Shown piece by piece: positions 10,961-23,019 of a stretch of DNA of 64,000 nucleotides. The notes under the pieces are model-generated. The model made no database searches. It saw only the letters and a list, made by a program, of their open reading frames with translations, and had not been told where the DNA came from. A program made the translations under genes and the position numbers. Numbering within the stretch: the stretch's first letter is position 1; the number at the start of each line of letters is the position of its first letter. The stretch is from Paraescarpia echinospica (taxonomy: Eukaryota > Annelida > Polychaeta > Sabellida > Siboglinidae): NCBI GenBank assembly GCA_020002185.1, contig CM034544.1, positions 7,619,190 to 7,683,189 of the forward strand. The letters run 5' to 3'.

Positions 10961-11817
10961 CAAAACAGTTTCGGTTTGCAGCGCCTGATGTGAAGTTTCC
11001 CCTGTTCGAATGGAATCGGTCGACCGAGGTCGTCCTTTATATCTATCTCGTCCGTCTCGAACTGTTTCCGCAATACGGGTACGTATTGGACGCGGTCAAA
11101 GGTATTCGATACCGTGGTCCCGTTCGAGCCGTAGACGGGGATGGTTCGGAGGAGAGGGGCGAAAATGTCGCCGACGATGCGCGATTCCACGGTGTTCGTG
11201 TATACGTACATGGTGTTGAGTCCCCGATGCATATACACCGCGTATTCCCCCTCGTACTAGAAGGTGTACGCACTGGGGTCGCTGGGGTAGAAGATGGTGC
11301 TCGGGTCGAGCTTTATTTTCCCCGGCGGGTCGGGACTTCTGATAACAGTCGAGTGGAACCCTAGTATGTTTGTCAGGGCGCTCTGAAGGGGTATATTAAA
11401 TTCGACACCCGCTGACATATGCAACGTCATCCGGTTAGAGATATGGCTGTAGTTCAGGCGTGCCTTGACTTTTTCGGTGCTCAGCCTCGTCAGTTCTGCG
11501 TTGGTTTTGTGCATCAACTCGTAAGCGCTTTTGTAAAAACCGTGAGGGATGGTACTGCTGCGGCGAATTTCAATACCGTCTGCTTTGCAGTAAATACCCG
11601 GCTCCCCCGTCTTGCAAGCCAAATGGAAGACCGTTTCCCCTTTTTGTCACGTTGTACCAGGTGTGCGGGTACTGTACGCCACCAGCTCGCATTCCCACTG
11701 GCCCGATAGGTCGATGCCTTGCGGTAGACTCGTGATGAAGTGAGTCAGCGTGTTTTCGGGGTGCGATTTCACAGAGGCGTTGCTCGGTAACGTCAGATAA
11801 AAATCAGACGATTCCAT
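10960..11817 (-). pseudogene. Penton-like minor capsid protein (Maverick)
   Basis: It starts at ATG 11817 (MESSDFYLTLPSNASV) and continues with PENTLTHFITSLPQGIDLSG QW-type sequence, matching the N-terminus of minor capsid (penton) proteins that neighbour the F54H12.2-like capsid. A premature TGA lies near 11655 and a frameshift near 11250. The C-terminal blocks TMYVYTNTVESRIVGDIFAP and GKLHIRRCKPKLF are preserved. It ends at TGA 10960-10962, sharing bases with the next ATG. The single jelly-roll penton role is inferred from family and position. Confidence 0.75.
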
Positions 11818-11858
11818 CGCGTTTCATAGACGGACTCGGCAGTAGGTAACCGAGACAG

Positions 11859-14167
11859 CTACTCAGCAGCGCCGTCCACAGGCTGGAGTTGTAGAACCGC
11901 CTTCACGCGATACAGTTTATTTTTCGAGACGGTTACTTTTTGTAGCTCCGGTTCGTAGAAGGTGCCGACTAGTACCGTTCCGGCGTCGTCCATCAATCGG
12001 TACACGGGAGGGGCGGACGGGGTGTTTCTACGACGGTGAAGAGCTCTTCGTTCCTATTTGTCATGTACCCCTTTTTGAACCGACCCTTCACCTTGCTGAT
12101 GTGCGCGCGGTCTCCCTCTCGCAGTTTCGGCTTACCTCGACCCCTGCCACACAGTCTCCTGGTTCGAGGCGTTGACACTCGCCGGCGTCATACCGATGCT
12201 TCGATGGTAGGCGTTGTTGTACGACTTCACGAAGTCCGGCAACGCCTCCACGTACCTCAACGTGTGATGCTTCGTGAAGTACCTCCACATGCGGGTCTTC
12301 ACCGTACGATTGAATCTTTCCACGACACTAGCTTTGGTCTCCTCGATATGCGTCACAAAGTTGTGGACCCCGTGTCCTTCAAGAGTTTCTGAAAGGGCCT
12401 GTTGAGAAACTTCGTGCCCTTGTCGGTCTGCAGCGCGTTCGGCGGTTGCTGCTGCAGCAAGCCGTCGGAGGCCGTAACGAGTGCCGGACCGGCTTTAGTC
12501 TTCAACGGAACGCACCACGCCAGCTTCGAAAAGACGTCGATGACCGTCAATAGGAACGTCGTCCCGTCGTTGTGTTTTTACAGGTTAGCTACGTCGACGA
12601 GATCGGCTTAACACTGCTGGTTTCTACTAAAGCCTTGCGCGGGCTGGAAATCTGAACCCGCACCCGCCCCGCAAATATGTCAATTGATCCGCAGCCCGCC
12701 CCGCATATTACAACTCAGCCAGCCCCGCATATTTTGCCACATCCTGGCCCGCAGCCCGCCCCACCCCGCAGTAATTTGGCCCGCAACCCGCCCCGCAGTA
12801 ATTAGTCAAAAGTCAGCCCGGACGCGTCCCGCAGCCCACAACAGATGACATGGAATCATTAAAAATATATCATCTTTATTAATAATTGTTGTTTACAATA
12901 TTAACAAATGCACGGCGCTGTGTGACAACCATGTCGTACTTGGAATTCTATCTTTATGAAAAATAGAACCCTCGTCATTATAATGTAAATGCCTGTATGT
13001 GATAAGCAGACCTGGGGCAAAGTAAAGGTACGAGTACAAATTTTAACGTATTAAAAAAATATTAATTAATCTAATTGATATAATTCAACACAAATAAATA
13101 TATGATATGGCAGTTGATCATTTTTTTATGAAGAACAATGACATTCACACCTCTGGCATTAATTTCAGTGGCATCCTATGATTTTATAATCTATTTGCCA
13201 TTGTACAGCATGAACATGAGTTGTTCAAAGGTTGAGTCTGGTGCACAAAGGCAGTGTTGCAATCTTCTGATATTAGAAGTTTGCAATTTATATTTTCTGA
13301 TCGTAGACTACTGACTATTATAACAGGCTCAAAATCCCCTCTGGACCAGGCTACTGGCACCGGATAATACTAGTGTAGAAGGCGGTATGACTTCAGCCAT
13401 CTTACTTCTACAGAGGAACACTCACAGTTCTTGTTGTTAGCAGTTAACACTGTCAGCCAATGCCAAGTGGCAGAGTCTCCTGTCTCAACACATCAAAGGC
13501 ATTTCCTGTATAATTGATCAGGTAACTGCTCTTCCTTGTGGCTTAATTACACACACAGATTGATGGCCTGAACTGATACTTCCATCTGTAAGAAGCCAGT
13601 AATCACACCTGACTGAAGCTGGTAAGGCAGGCAATCACATGTTATCATAACACTGTTTAACGCGTTTAAACACAAACAAAAGGACAGCCCGGTAATCCCC
13701 AATTAACTAACTCAAAGAATGTCCCACCTTTGAGTAACTGGTGACCATTAATGAGTTACAAAAATCAGCCCCCAGTAGCCCGCATGTAGAAATTACTAGC
13801 CCGCAGACCGCCCCGCAGTGACCTGACCCGCAGACCGCCCCGCACAAATTGAAACTTAACCCGCACCACAACAACAACAAAAATCCAGCCCACGGGGGCA
13901 CGCGGCTTGCTGACCAAAACCTGCCCCGCGCAGGGCTTTAGTTTCGACCGCCCACGATAACGCAGCGCCGTTTGAAACGCCGTTTGAACGGCTAGTGAAG
14001 GGTATAGGCGTCCTTTTCCGACAACAACTGCTTGACGGCCGGTTTGGGTGCAAAGCGTCGACGCCGCCGTAACTGCCCACTTGTTTCGGCTCAAAGTAGG
14101 CGCGCTTCAGTAGATCCCGTTGAGGGCGAAGCTTTCGTTGCGTACCACGACGCCTCCGGGACACCAT
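11859..14167 (-). pseudogene. Retroviral-type integrase (Maverick INT), split by a hAT-like element
   Basis: The N-terminal part (about 14167-13949) shows YFEPKQVGSYGGVDAL. The catalytic core follows the insert: first Asp in ADLVDV near 12595, second in LQTDKGTKFLN near 12430, and Glu in VVERFNRTVKTRMW near 12320. NAYHRSIGMTP and a chromo/SH3-like tail (KVKGRFKKGYMTN) come next, with the stop at 11859-11861. The rve-type D-D-E arrangement is clear. Breaks: a hAT-like insertion at 12628-13940, a TAA near 12580, and shifts near 12355, 12180 and 12010. The enzyme integrates the element and makes the 6 bp duplication. Confidence 0.85.
12620..13948. mobile_element. Non-autonomous hAT-like element (1313 bp) with 8 bp TSD
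   Basis: The element body is 12628-13940. The terminal inverted repeats are TAAAGCCTTGCGCGGGCTGG and, at the other end in reverse complement, TAAAGCCCTGCGCGGGGCAG. Flanking 8-mers GTTTCTAC (12620-12627) and GTTTCGAC (13941-13948) match in 7 of 8 positions. Subterminal CCCGC/CCCGCCCCGCAG motifs recur at both ends (12655-12830 and 13790-13860), typical of hAT transposase binding regions. No transposase is encoded. Confidence 0.8.
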
Positions 14168-14328
14168 GGTGATTCTGATCGTTTTACGAATAATAATAAT
14201 ATACATATATATCAAGAGAATGCTGCTGCGACTACATGAGGCCGACGAATACCGTTCTTTGGCGGTTCATACTGTCTTCTGAACCTCTCGGGCGTTTCAA
14301 ACTCTTTAATACGCCTCCCACGCGCGCT

Positions 14329-14956
14329 CTAGAGACTTACGCGACGCCTGACCGGCTGTTTATGGTATTGCTGCATGTACGCTCGACGCTGAGGGTTGTC
14401 GACGAGTTCCACAGGGACGTTCAGACGCTTCATATGACCCCGACAGCTTCCCATCCGAACGGAGGGGGAGCCTTCTTCCTTTTTTTATCAGGTTGTTCAC
14501 GAGATCCACCATGTTACTTTCCACGATAGGTGTACCGTCGTACACGAACTCTCCGCTGTCGTTCCATCGACTCAACGGGTCGGTTTTCAGTTTCTCAACC
14601 AGAATGCGGGCTTTTCTTTTCAGACTTTTCGGCATTCTTTCCATGATCTCGCGCTCTATACCGCTCATGCCCGTTGGCTGCGGCGGCTGGGCTTCCTCGG
14701 TCGTCGCCGTTGTCGTCTCCCCTTTCACCACGGACACGCGTACCGGTTGCTGCGCCCGAGACGCCTCCATGGTGTTGTAGCGACTCAGCAATTGATTGTA
14801 CGACGCAACCTTTTCTCGCTCGGACAAATCCGAGCGCTCGATAACAGTCTTCATGTCGGCGTCCAGACTACTCATTACACGCATCGTGGTTGTGGTCTGC
14901 TGGGAGAGTAACAGGAAGAGACTCTCCACCAACCGGGGGTCTACCGTGTTCAACAA
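14329..14956 (-). pseudogene. Conserved Maverick middle protein, function unknown
   Basis: A frame of about 200 codons carries the block IEREIMERMPKSLKRKAR, then SRWNDSGEFVYDGTPI and SNMVDLVNNLIKK, which I recognise as a recurrent uncharacterised gene between ATPase and integrase in animal Mavericks. Frameshifts near 14470 and 14440 break the C-terminal block (RLNVPVELVDNP). No ATG is at the proposed start; the frame opens at TTG 14956 and overlaps the preceding gene's stop. The middle is charged and probably helical. Confidence 0.6.
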
Positions 14957-15258
14957 CCTATGAACTGTCTGAGGGGCGGTAGAAGGACGGAGCTCGCCAA
15001 CGGGGCTAGCAAGGCTGTCAGAAACCCGCCTGCGCCCGTTTGCAAAACCGCCCGCTGTTCTCTGAGGGGGACATTTTCCGACGTCAGCTTACGCAGATGG
15101 TTCTTGTACTTTGTCAGTACCTTTTTTGTTTTACTGACAATTTCACGTTCCCTTTCAGAATGTTGTACGCGCAGTCGCACAGACTACACATGAGGTCGGA
15201 GTGTCCGTTGGCGAGTATGGCTTTTCTCAGCTTTATATTCTTGTATCTATTCAACATC
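14950..15258 (-). pseudogene. Small Maverick protein with C-terminal hydrophobic segment
   Basis: From about ATG 15258 the frame reads a basic start (MLNRYKNIKLRKAI), a conserved CSLCDCAYNILKGNV block, then, after a shift near 15115, NHLRKLTSENVPLREQRAVL and a hydrophobic tail (GGFLTALLAPLASSVLL). A short, basic protein ending in a membrane-active-looking helix sits beside the ATPase in related elements. A membrane or virion role is inferred only. The stop at 14950 overlaps the next gene. Confidence 0.6.
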
Positions 15259-15339
15259 TGCAGGCACAGGATGTGCTTCTTGGCGCGCTCTTTCATCCTG
15301 ACGCCACCAAGTGACGTCCGCTGCGACGCGTCCCTCGTT

Positions 15340-15906
15340 TTACACTTTCGGCACATAGACATACTGATCGCGTTCGTCGGGAAAAATAGCCGTATGCAGG
15401 AGCCCTATTTCCGGCGTCTCCTGTTTCAGGTCCACCAGGAGATAACCGTAGGCTTCTGACGTGGCGTCTTTGAAGGCTTCCATCACGTATTTGATTCTAC
15501 CCGGATACATCTGTTTCGCTAGCATCTCGGGGGCTCTTGAACAGCACCATGTATTGCGCATTTAGGCTGATGGTGCGGTTTTCTTTCCCTTTCGGAAAGA
15601 GATTCTGCAGAAGTTGCACGACGGACGTGTTGCAGTGGTGAGTTTTTTAGTGAACAAGGTCGTGACCCGACTGTCCGTGTCCTCCATAAGGTCATCGAGT
15701 ACGAGGAGCGTCCACGTTTTTGCGTCTAAGATCTTCTGATCCAGCAAACCGTCAACGAACTCTACGTCGGTCGTCACAGAGGTGTAGGCGGTTTGCCACG
15801 GGCCGTAACACCAGAGGCGGTTCGATCATAGTCGAGGCGAAGTGCACAAGACGATTGATGAAACGGCTACTATACACGTAAAAGGGTGCTTCAACGACGT
15901 GTCCAT
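15340..15906 (-). pseudogene. FtsK/A32-type genome-packaging ATPase with lost P-loop
   Basis: It starts MDTSLKHPFTCIVA at 15906. Where the Walker A loop (GxxGxGKS/T) should follow, the sequence jumps to an RFINRLVHF-like segment in another frame, so about 20-25 bases with the P-loop appear deleted. The Walker B region is readable as LLVLDDLMED near 15690. The C-terminal half (AKQMYPGRIKYVMEAFKDAT, GYLLVDLKQETPEIGLLHT) matches Maverick packaging ATPases. Further shifts lie near 15790, 15590 and 15530. The intact family packages element DNA into capsids. Confidence 0.78.
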
Positions 15907-15943
15907 ATCGACTACTGGCGCCCGAGACACGGGTGAGGCCTTT

Positions 15944-16313
15944 TTATTCGTTTCTTCTATATAAGGAACACACATCCATCAACAACTTCCCGAGCATGTT
16001 TTGTCCCTTTCTACCTCCGTAGCCGCAACACCAGAAACCCTCTTTCAACGGCACCCACTCCACCAGTTCGACGTCCCCGGTAGTCTCTCAATTTGTTCGA
16101 CGCTCCGAACTTGGCCATCAACATAGCCTTCATACAGTCGACCCTAATGGAGTCCCATTCGTCCCCCGTTCTCTTTGTCGTGATGAGGTAGCTTCTTCGC
16201 TTCGCTATTCAGGCCGACCACACCTCTTTGATATACTCCGTGCATTCTTCGTCTTCATTAAAGGGGAAATGAAGTGCTTGAACAACCACAGCCCAAACAT
16301 AAGAACATACCAT
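15944..16313 (-). pseudogene. Unnamed conserved Maverick gene upstream of the ATPase
   Basis: From ATG 16313 the frame contains FPFNEDEECTEYIKEVW, a TGA near 16219, then TGDEWDSIRVDCMKAMLMAK and FGASNKLRDYRGRRTGGV. After a shift near 16070 it has VPLKEGFWCCGYGGRKGQNM. These blocks recur next to the ATPase in animal Mavericks, but I know no function. It is the most upstream gene I can see in the leftward block. Confidence 0.6.
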
Positions 16314-18121
16314 TTACAGTACTTGTCACCATGATTTGACAAGTACAGCGCCACGGTATATTTTAAATAATTTTTCAAACGTAGCTATTATCGGCACAGG
16401 GCGTCGCCATCATGCTACAGGGGCGTGTGGTTGTACATCCGGTTTGATTGGCGAGATGTCTCCCAAAGCTGCATACAGCAATTCGATATGCGACGCAGCA
16501 TAGCTCTCAGAAAAACCGACGAAACGCATACAAACACATAAAAATAGAACAATTTAATGCGCTACGTGGCTACTGGATATACTATAAGTGTTAGTAAGCA
16601 ACTTTTCACATACTTCCACAGAAGGATTCCTATAGAAAAAAACAAGTTATAGATGATGAATTTGGCGTGTTCGCCGGCGCCAAGATTGGCATAGGTCTGC
16701 GGTGGTCACTTTCGAACGCGGATTGCAAGCCTAAATACAAAAGTGACGAGCATAAAAAGACATTGAACGTCAAAACATAATTCTTGGTTACAGCCACAGG
16801 TCCATCTTTGGTCGATTTGTTTACATATAACTATGCACCGATGAAGTAAATGTCAGCGAAATAGACCTGGAAACTCGACATTGTTGCCTTATTTGGAGCG
16901 TAAAGCGGCGCGTAGGAAATGACAAGCCGAAACCAGCGCTTGTTGTTGCCAAGGTGACTCGGCACTCACGAGTTCCGTCAGGTATCATTATGACTACAAT
17001 ATAGTCCCACAGTTCTATTTCAAAGCCTGCATATATACAAATATGTCGTATGCGAAATTGAAATGTAATATGAAATGTTAATGTAATAAAGTACAAATAC
17101 GAGTGAATAGTATTATATAATTGCTTGTAATCCGCCGATTTAGTTTACAGCAATTCGTGCCGGCGTGTTGCTACGTCTGAATACCGCAACGTCTAGACTA
17201 CGAGTCTATGTTATCGACATAGTTGCTGGTGGGGGAAATAACCTTCAAAATAATTACAAAAATTAATGCCAGCTACCGTAGCCAGTATAACGTTTTGCGA
17301 AATAATGTCGTCATGTCAACATTAGTCACAGTCCGGACCAAGCCCTGTCAATCATGTATTGTAGGCATTGCCATTGTAATGTATTAATTTAAATAAATAG
17401 TTAAATACAAATATTATTGAAGTTGGACTGCTCAAATACTATAAAATGTAACTACATTTAAATAAATGACATTACAATTATTTAAATCCTGGAAAATACT
17501 TGTTTTACGATACAGTCAATAGCATACAACAAAAACTATAGTCATATCTGATATAACTAGTTATTGGCATAGTAAGTAGGTTCACATCAGTCAACTAAAG
17601 TAGGCCTAATACTAATTTATGTGTCTCAAATATTGGCTTGTAACAATGGATCCCGAATTGATGCTCCAGTTTTGAGGCGACAATTTAGCAAGCATGCTAT
17701 CATACCAAGTGTTTTCCTAATATAGATTGCATGACTGCAAACACTAATGTATGCTTTTAATAACAAGGACATTGTATATCATTTATTGACTTTTGAATGT
17801 AAGCCTAACAAGAAAAAAAGGAAATAACGTCACAGGAAAAAGCCACAAAGATTAATAAATATATATTTTTTATTTACAAAGCTCAAATGTTAAACACATT
17901 TGAGTGCACATGCATTTTAATCATGACAATTAAAGATAACACATATATCCATTAAAAAGAAAACGTTGAAAAAGTCAGTAATAAATCGCACTTGTGCTCC
18001 AATTTTAATGAATATTTGCAAGATTTTGTCATTTTGTTCATAATATATGACGGAAGTATCCAAACAACCATAGGGCCTAATACCGAGCACAAGCTTTGAA
18101 GGATCCAGCAAAGGATTTAGC
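16314..18121. other. AT-rich interior of the Maverick element, no clear gene
   Basis: Short GC-richer stretches (16380-16520, 16650-16960) show no readable motif in any frame. The rest is AT-rich. A boundary between Maverick DNA and a nested Kolobok-like element probably lies here, but I could not find its terminal repeats. Confidence 0.4.
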
Positions 18122-20535
18122 ATGCGAGATGACATCGTCCCTCATGGTAGTACAAATGTCATTTGTAGTGCTGCCACGCGATCGACTTGTAGTGTCGAAA
18201 CATGGAAGCCAGTGGTCGTGTCGCCAGTGCGACACTTTGTCGATGCAGTATTTAATAAAGACAATATTGTTGTTCCGTTGAACATTCACCATGACCATGG
18301 GTATGCAAAGTTGCCATCGTAGTCCAGCACGCCTTCTCCGACCGACCACGGCAGTTCTGTAACTCTAGACGACCCTTCGGATGTCCCAGTCTCACTATCG
18401 CCATCTTCAGACGATTCTGTCTGCAACAGTGAGAAGAGAAACATTGAAGCGAGTGATGCAGAATATGTTGTAGCAGGTGACAGCGATATCACTGATGATG
18501 ACTGAAGCGGTTCTTACACTAATGGGAAAGAGAGAAAGTTTGTCAGTTGTGAAAAAAACAATTTCACTTTTCTGCACCTGCTAAAACACCAAACTGCAAT
18601 AAACCACTTGTATCAAAGCCCAGCATCACAGTGACTGGGTTTGCAGTGGTTGTGACCACAGACTGTGTTGATGGCCACTCGTTCATGTGGCACTCGCGAC
18701 CCAAGATTGGTAACATTTATAAGAGTAACTTGTTGACACCAAGCATCCTCTTCCTGACTGGACATTCATTCACTGTGTACAATTTGGTCAACCTACTGAA
18801 CCTATGCGCCTTGTCACCCCGCCAGTGCTACAACATACAGCGGCATACATACTGCCAGAGATAGAGGACATGCCATTCAGAGGCCACCATGTCAGCTCTG
18901 GCTGGACAGGGCGAGGTCGTATCAGGCGATGCAAGATATGACAATCCAGGACACAACGCTATATTTGGCATTTACTTCACCATGGACACTGACAGCCAAC
19001 TGATCATTGCTCAAGAAACTGCTCAAGTCACAGAGGTCAAGAACAGTTACTGGATGGAAGTGGAGGGCCTGAAACGCTGCTCTTAGACAACCTAACTGAC
19101 CATGGGGTGAAGATCATCACACTTGCCACTGACAGAAATCCCAGCATTAGAAAGACTTTGTTAGAGGACTACCAAGAAATAAAGGTTGTTCTCTGCCAAG
19201 AAAGTTGAGGTTGTCCCTTCGACAGGCGGAATTGCCAACCACCTGTGGTATTGCGCATCAGCTTGTGATGGTGATCCCCGCTTGATGAAGGAGATGTGGA
19301 TCTCGCTCCTCCATCACATCAGGAATTCCCATTCATGGACAGCGGGCGCAGAGTTGTACCGGAAGTGCAGTCATGCAATGTATAAACAACAAGAAGTGAA
19401 AACAACACCGTGGCTCACTGAAGGTACAGAAGCCTTCACTGTCCAGAAGGTTATACTGAATTGTCACCTACTGTTTGATATAGAGAGCGTTATGAAGTGT
19501 GTTCACACTGGTGACCTGGAGAGCTTACACACCCTCTTCCTCGAGTATGCACCCAAGTGGAAGAAGCTCAGCCGTCTAGGCATCATAGCCCGACTCCACT
19601 TGGCCACCATTGACCACAACACAAATACACAGGTAAGGTTTGTGATATTAATAGTGTTAACATTTGATGTTACAAAATAATGTATCAGTTGCTTGACAAA
19701 GCTGCACACTTTAGAAATCCAGCATTGCATCAGGAAATAATCTGAAATGACTGAAAATCCCTGCCTGTACTCAATAACAAAACAATGTTAGGAATACAGT
19801 TTTAAAAATACAATCTCACTGCACAAGAGTATGCATGCAAACAACATATAAAATAATTATAATTGAGGACAGTTGTTTACTGTTACTTGAATTGTTTAAT
19901 TATATATAAATGGAATTGGAATGGTATGCTTCGGAATTGCTTATTGAAATATAAACTTATCCATATATAATATAATAAATATATAAACATCATTATATAT
20001 AAATTATATATATATGATTCAATAATAAATATTTTAATGTATGATGGAATTGGAATTCCCTGGAAGTTGAAAAGGATGGCAGAATTCGAAACCGCTTAAA
20101 AATGACATTAGCCGTTTGATTTCAAGGGAAAGAGCATACAAGCAAGATGTTTGGTTTACTTTGTGCATGTTACAGCTATAGCCAGTTATTCTTCAGATAT
20201 TTGTATTGTTATAGTTATTTTATATTTATCATTTGTCCAATCAGCGGGAAATGATGAAAAGACAAAAAGCTACGGTGTCACCTGCAGTATTCAAAGTCTG
20301 CTGGGTATGAAGTGAAGAAAGTGATGGCGTCAAAGGACTATAGCTTCTGAGGAGAAATTCTAGAAGGCATTGCAGCTAGATGCACGAGTAGCCCAAAGCT
20401 GCGAAGTGTGCTCCAAGTTGCGACATCGAGTAAGGAGGTAACTCTAGCAGAGCATGCTGGCATCGAAAAACCAGGAAAGAGGAGGCTGTGGCAAAGCAAA
20501 GAACCCGCTTTACGGAAAACTAGTTGTATCCATAT
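18122..20535 (+). pseudogene. Kolobok-like DDE transposase gene with one intron, broken
   Basis: Pieces in order: an acidic Ser-rich region (18330-18510); a conserved core near 18640-18860 (VVTTDCVDGHSFMWHSRPKI, YNIQRHTYCQR); [10 protein letters not shown] near 18925; ATDRNPSIRK near 19130; and NHLWYCASACDGD with MWISLLHHIRNSHSW (19233-19345). A donor (ACACAG then GTAAGG) at 19631 joins a last exon from about 20245 (KVMASKDYSF, PGKRRLWQSKEP). This order fits the transposases I associate with Kolobok-type elements (TTAA targets). Stops near 18504, 18861 and 19084 and several frame changes inactivate it. It lies inside the Maverick, presumably as a nested insertion. Confidence 0.62.
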
Positions 20536-22540
20536 CAATTTGGTTTAGTGCCACCAAATTGATACGCCATCCAATTTCAAATGACAATAGATTTCTATGC
20601 TTAAATAACATTGTTTGAACATCACTGGCAGAAATAGAGAGTTTTAGGCAAAGTGGATTCTCAATACTGTATAGGGCTTCCTAATGGAAGGAACATCCAC
20701 TTGAAAGCTTGTATCCTAGTTGTGGTATGCAATGTGTTTGATTATACACTATTCGAGGTAGGGAACTTTGGGTATATGTAATTTACTGGAATAGTTTAAC
20801 GACGTCCAAACATGTTATTTATAGTGAGTTTATTTCAACAGACCACCATTTCTCAAACATCACACTGAACTGTACATTTATTTGTTCATATGACTCACTG
20901 TACACGTTTAATGTGGCTTCTAAGACATGTGTCACAAAAATGATAAGGGCCATTGCCATTAAAACTGGACTGTTGCCGTCAAGTTTAGTAAAAGTAAAGT
21001 GCCATCTTACAACAAAATGTATTTTTTTTGTTTAATTTGTACGTTTAGCCAGTGTTATTAAAGTGTACTACAAACTAATGAAGCAGCAAAGGATTCAGCT
21101 AGAAGATTGTGTTTATATATGTATTCATACTTCATTGTTAGTATTATATTTGACATTATCACAAACTAACATCTCAAAAAGTACTTAATAACAATAAGAA
21201 CACTTATATAGTGCCATAAATCTAGATAAATCCATTTGGAGGCACTTGATAGATTTTGAAACTGGTACTACAAGTTTGGAATCTGTATTTTGAATAATAA
21301 GTACTTGTTTTCTTGACAGATACCCCTAGTGTTGAAACCCACAAATGTGTAAAAATATGTATTAATTTTGTTGGTCACAATATTTGATCATGATGATGGC
21401 CCATATCATCAATAAACATGTTACTTATTGATGTACTATATGTGCACTGGACTGACACAGACCCAAATTGTAATACAGTTAGATTAAAATATGTCAGTGT
21501 GAAGTGAATCAACTAAAAGAAACATTGAAAACTGGTGTGTGAATTTGACTAATGCATTGGCACAGTCTGATATGTACTCTTATTTATTTGTGAATTGTTT
21601 CTCCATATGAATAAACTGTTGATATATTTCATGTTGGCTTCAGTATTACAAATCAAATTATAAACGGCAAGACACTACAGATCACATTGTTGTTGCAAAA
21701 AATGGGATAAGAAGGCACCGAGTAATTCATTCTACCTTTTGGTCAATCTAATCTTACTTGTTCAGGGATTTTATTTTCAATGTACACTCACCTGTACAGT
21801 GCAATGTCAATAGCTGAAACTTTCATAAACCCCATTCGCTTCTGGATACAGCGCAGGCTGGTATAACACGTCTGTTGCCTTTTCTAAATCTCCCCTTGAC
21901 CACAACGTGAAGTGACGATATGTGATTAATCGAATCAATCGATATGTTCTGAAAGTAAATTTATTTGCATTAGTTAATAATAAACAACCGTTATCTTCTA
22001 ATTATTATTATACTGGCAAAACTGTGTGTTTTATCACTATCACATCATAAATTCAGTGAACTGGTTCATTTGTTTGTGAAGGGCTGTAATAATTATGATT
22101 GTAAGACTGCATTTCATGACGTGGTCTTCATAACACACACACATAATATAATATTTTTATTATATTAAAAACTCCACTTAAAATATTTTTGTATCAATAA
22201 TACATTGCACAATGTCCTGATTATACATCTATTGTATGGTAGTGTGGAATTTGTCTACATTTTTATATAAATTAAGCAAGTTGCTTGAACAATTTTAAAT
22301 AGGGAATTAAACAACTGTATAAAAAAGATGCACACGTCCTGTCAAGAATAACAGTGTTTATTAAGAAAATTATCAAAAATGGTTTGATGAAAATCATAGA
22401 CATAGTATTTTACGAAGATAGAATGAACCTGAACATTTGAGGTGGGAACAAGTATAATTGCTCTATTTAAGTCTGACATAGTTACTGCTAGAATAATTAT
22501 TCAACACCTGTTGAACTACATAGTACTTACCTACTAGCTA
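20536..22540. other. AT-rich non-coding interior of the Maverick/nested element
   Basis: No coding frame or recognised repeat. AT-rich throughout with scattered poly-A/T. It may include the 3' flank of the transposase gene. Confidence 0.4.
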
Positions 22541-22564
22541 TTGGTCGAATCAACGAAGCTGCAC

Positions 22565-23019
22565 TCAAATCATACAATGACAACAGACCGACTTCCAAGT
22601 TCCAACACCGCCCTGTTGCCCGTGGCGTTGGTGCAAACCGTTTTGTCTTTTGAAGTCGTCATAGACATAGTCGGTAATGCAGGCATCTGTAAGGTCTGTC
22701 ATACGGTGCTGTACGGCAGCTATCTCCCTACAGCACAGCGACTCGATGTGCGTCGACATTGGCACGCAATGTCCACACAAACACCATGCGAAATTATTAA
22801 GTCGCGTAACGTCTTCGTCGTCGATAGACCAACTGTCACTGTCCGACTCTCACAACTGACCCAGGGCCGGACATATCGGACCGTGGATCGCACATTGCCA
22901 CTGGTGACTGGGTGAAACCCGAATGGCACAGGCCGTTTGTGTGTGTCAACCGTACCAACCGTAATTTCCGAGTGACAAGTCAAACTAGAGTCTTCATCTG
23001 CCGTATCCATTTTCTCCAA
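22565..23019 (-). pseudogene. P2X7 C-terminus-like cysteine-rich domain
   Basis: On the minus strand, after a frame change near 22790, the sequence reads FAWCLCGHCVPMSTHIESLC, then CREIAAVQHRM and DACITDYVYDDF. The pattern W-C-x-C-G-x-C-x-x-M-x-T-x-x-E-x-x-C-C-x-E-I matches the zinc-binding intracellular domain of P2X7 receptors, which also occurs in many invertebrate proteins unrelated to channels. The upstream frame (from ATG 23019) is acidic and has no known motif. It faces the Kolobok-like transposase, inside the Maverick borders. Confidence 0.55.

Noticed and set aside
22541..22915. 124-codon plus-strand frame with a CKVC motif
   Set aside because: The minus strand of the same region has the better supported cysteine domain; the plus frame has no family match.
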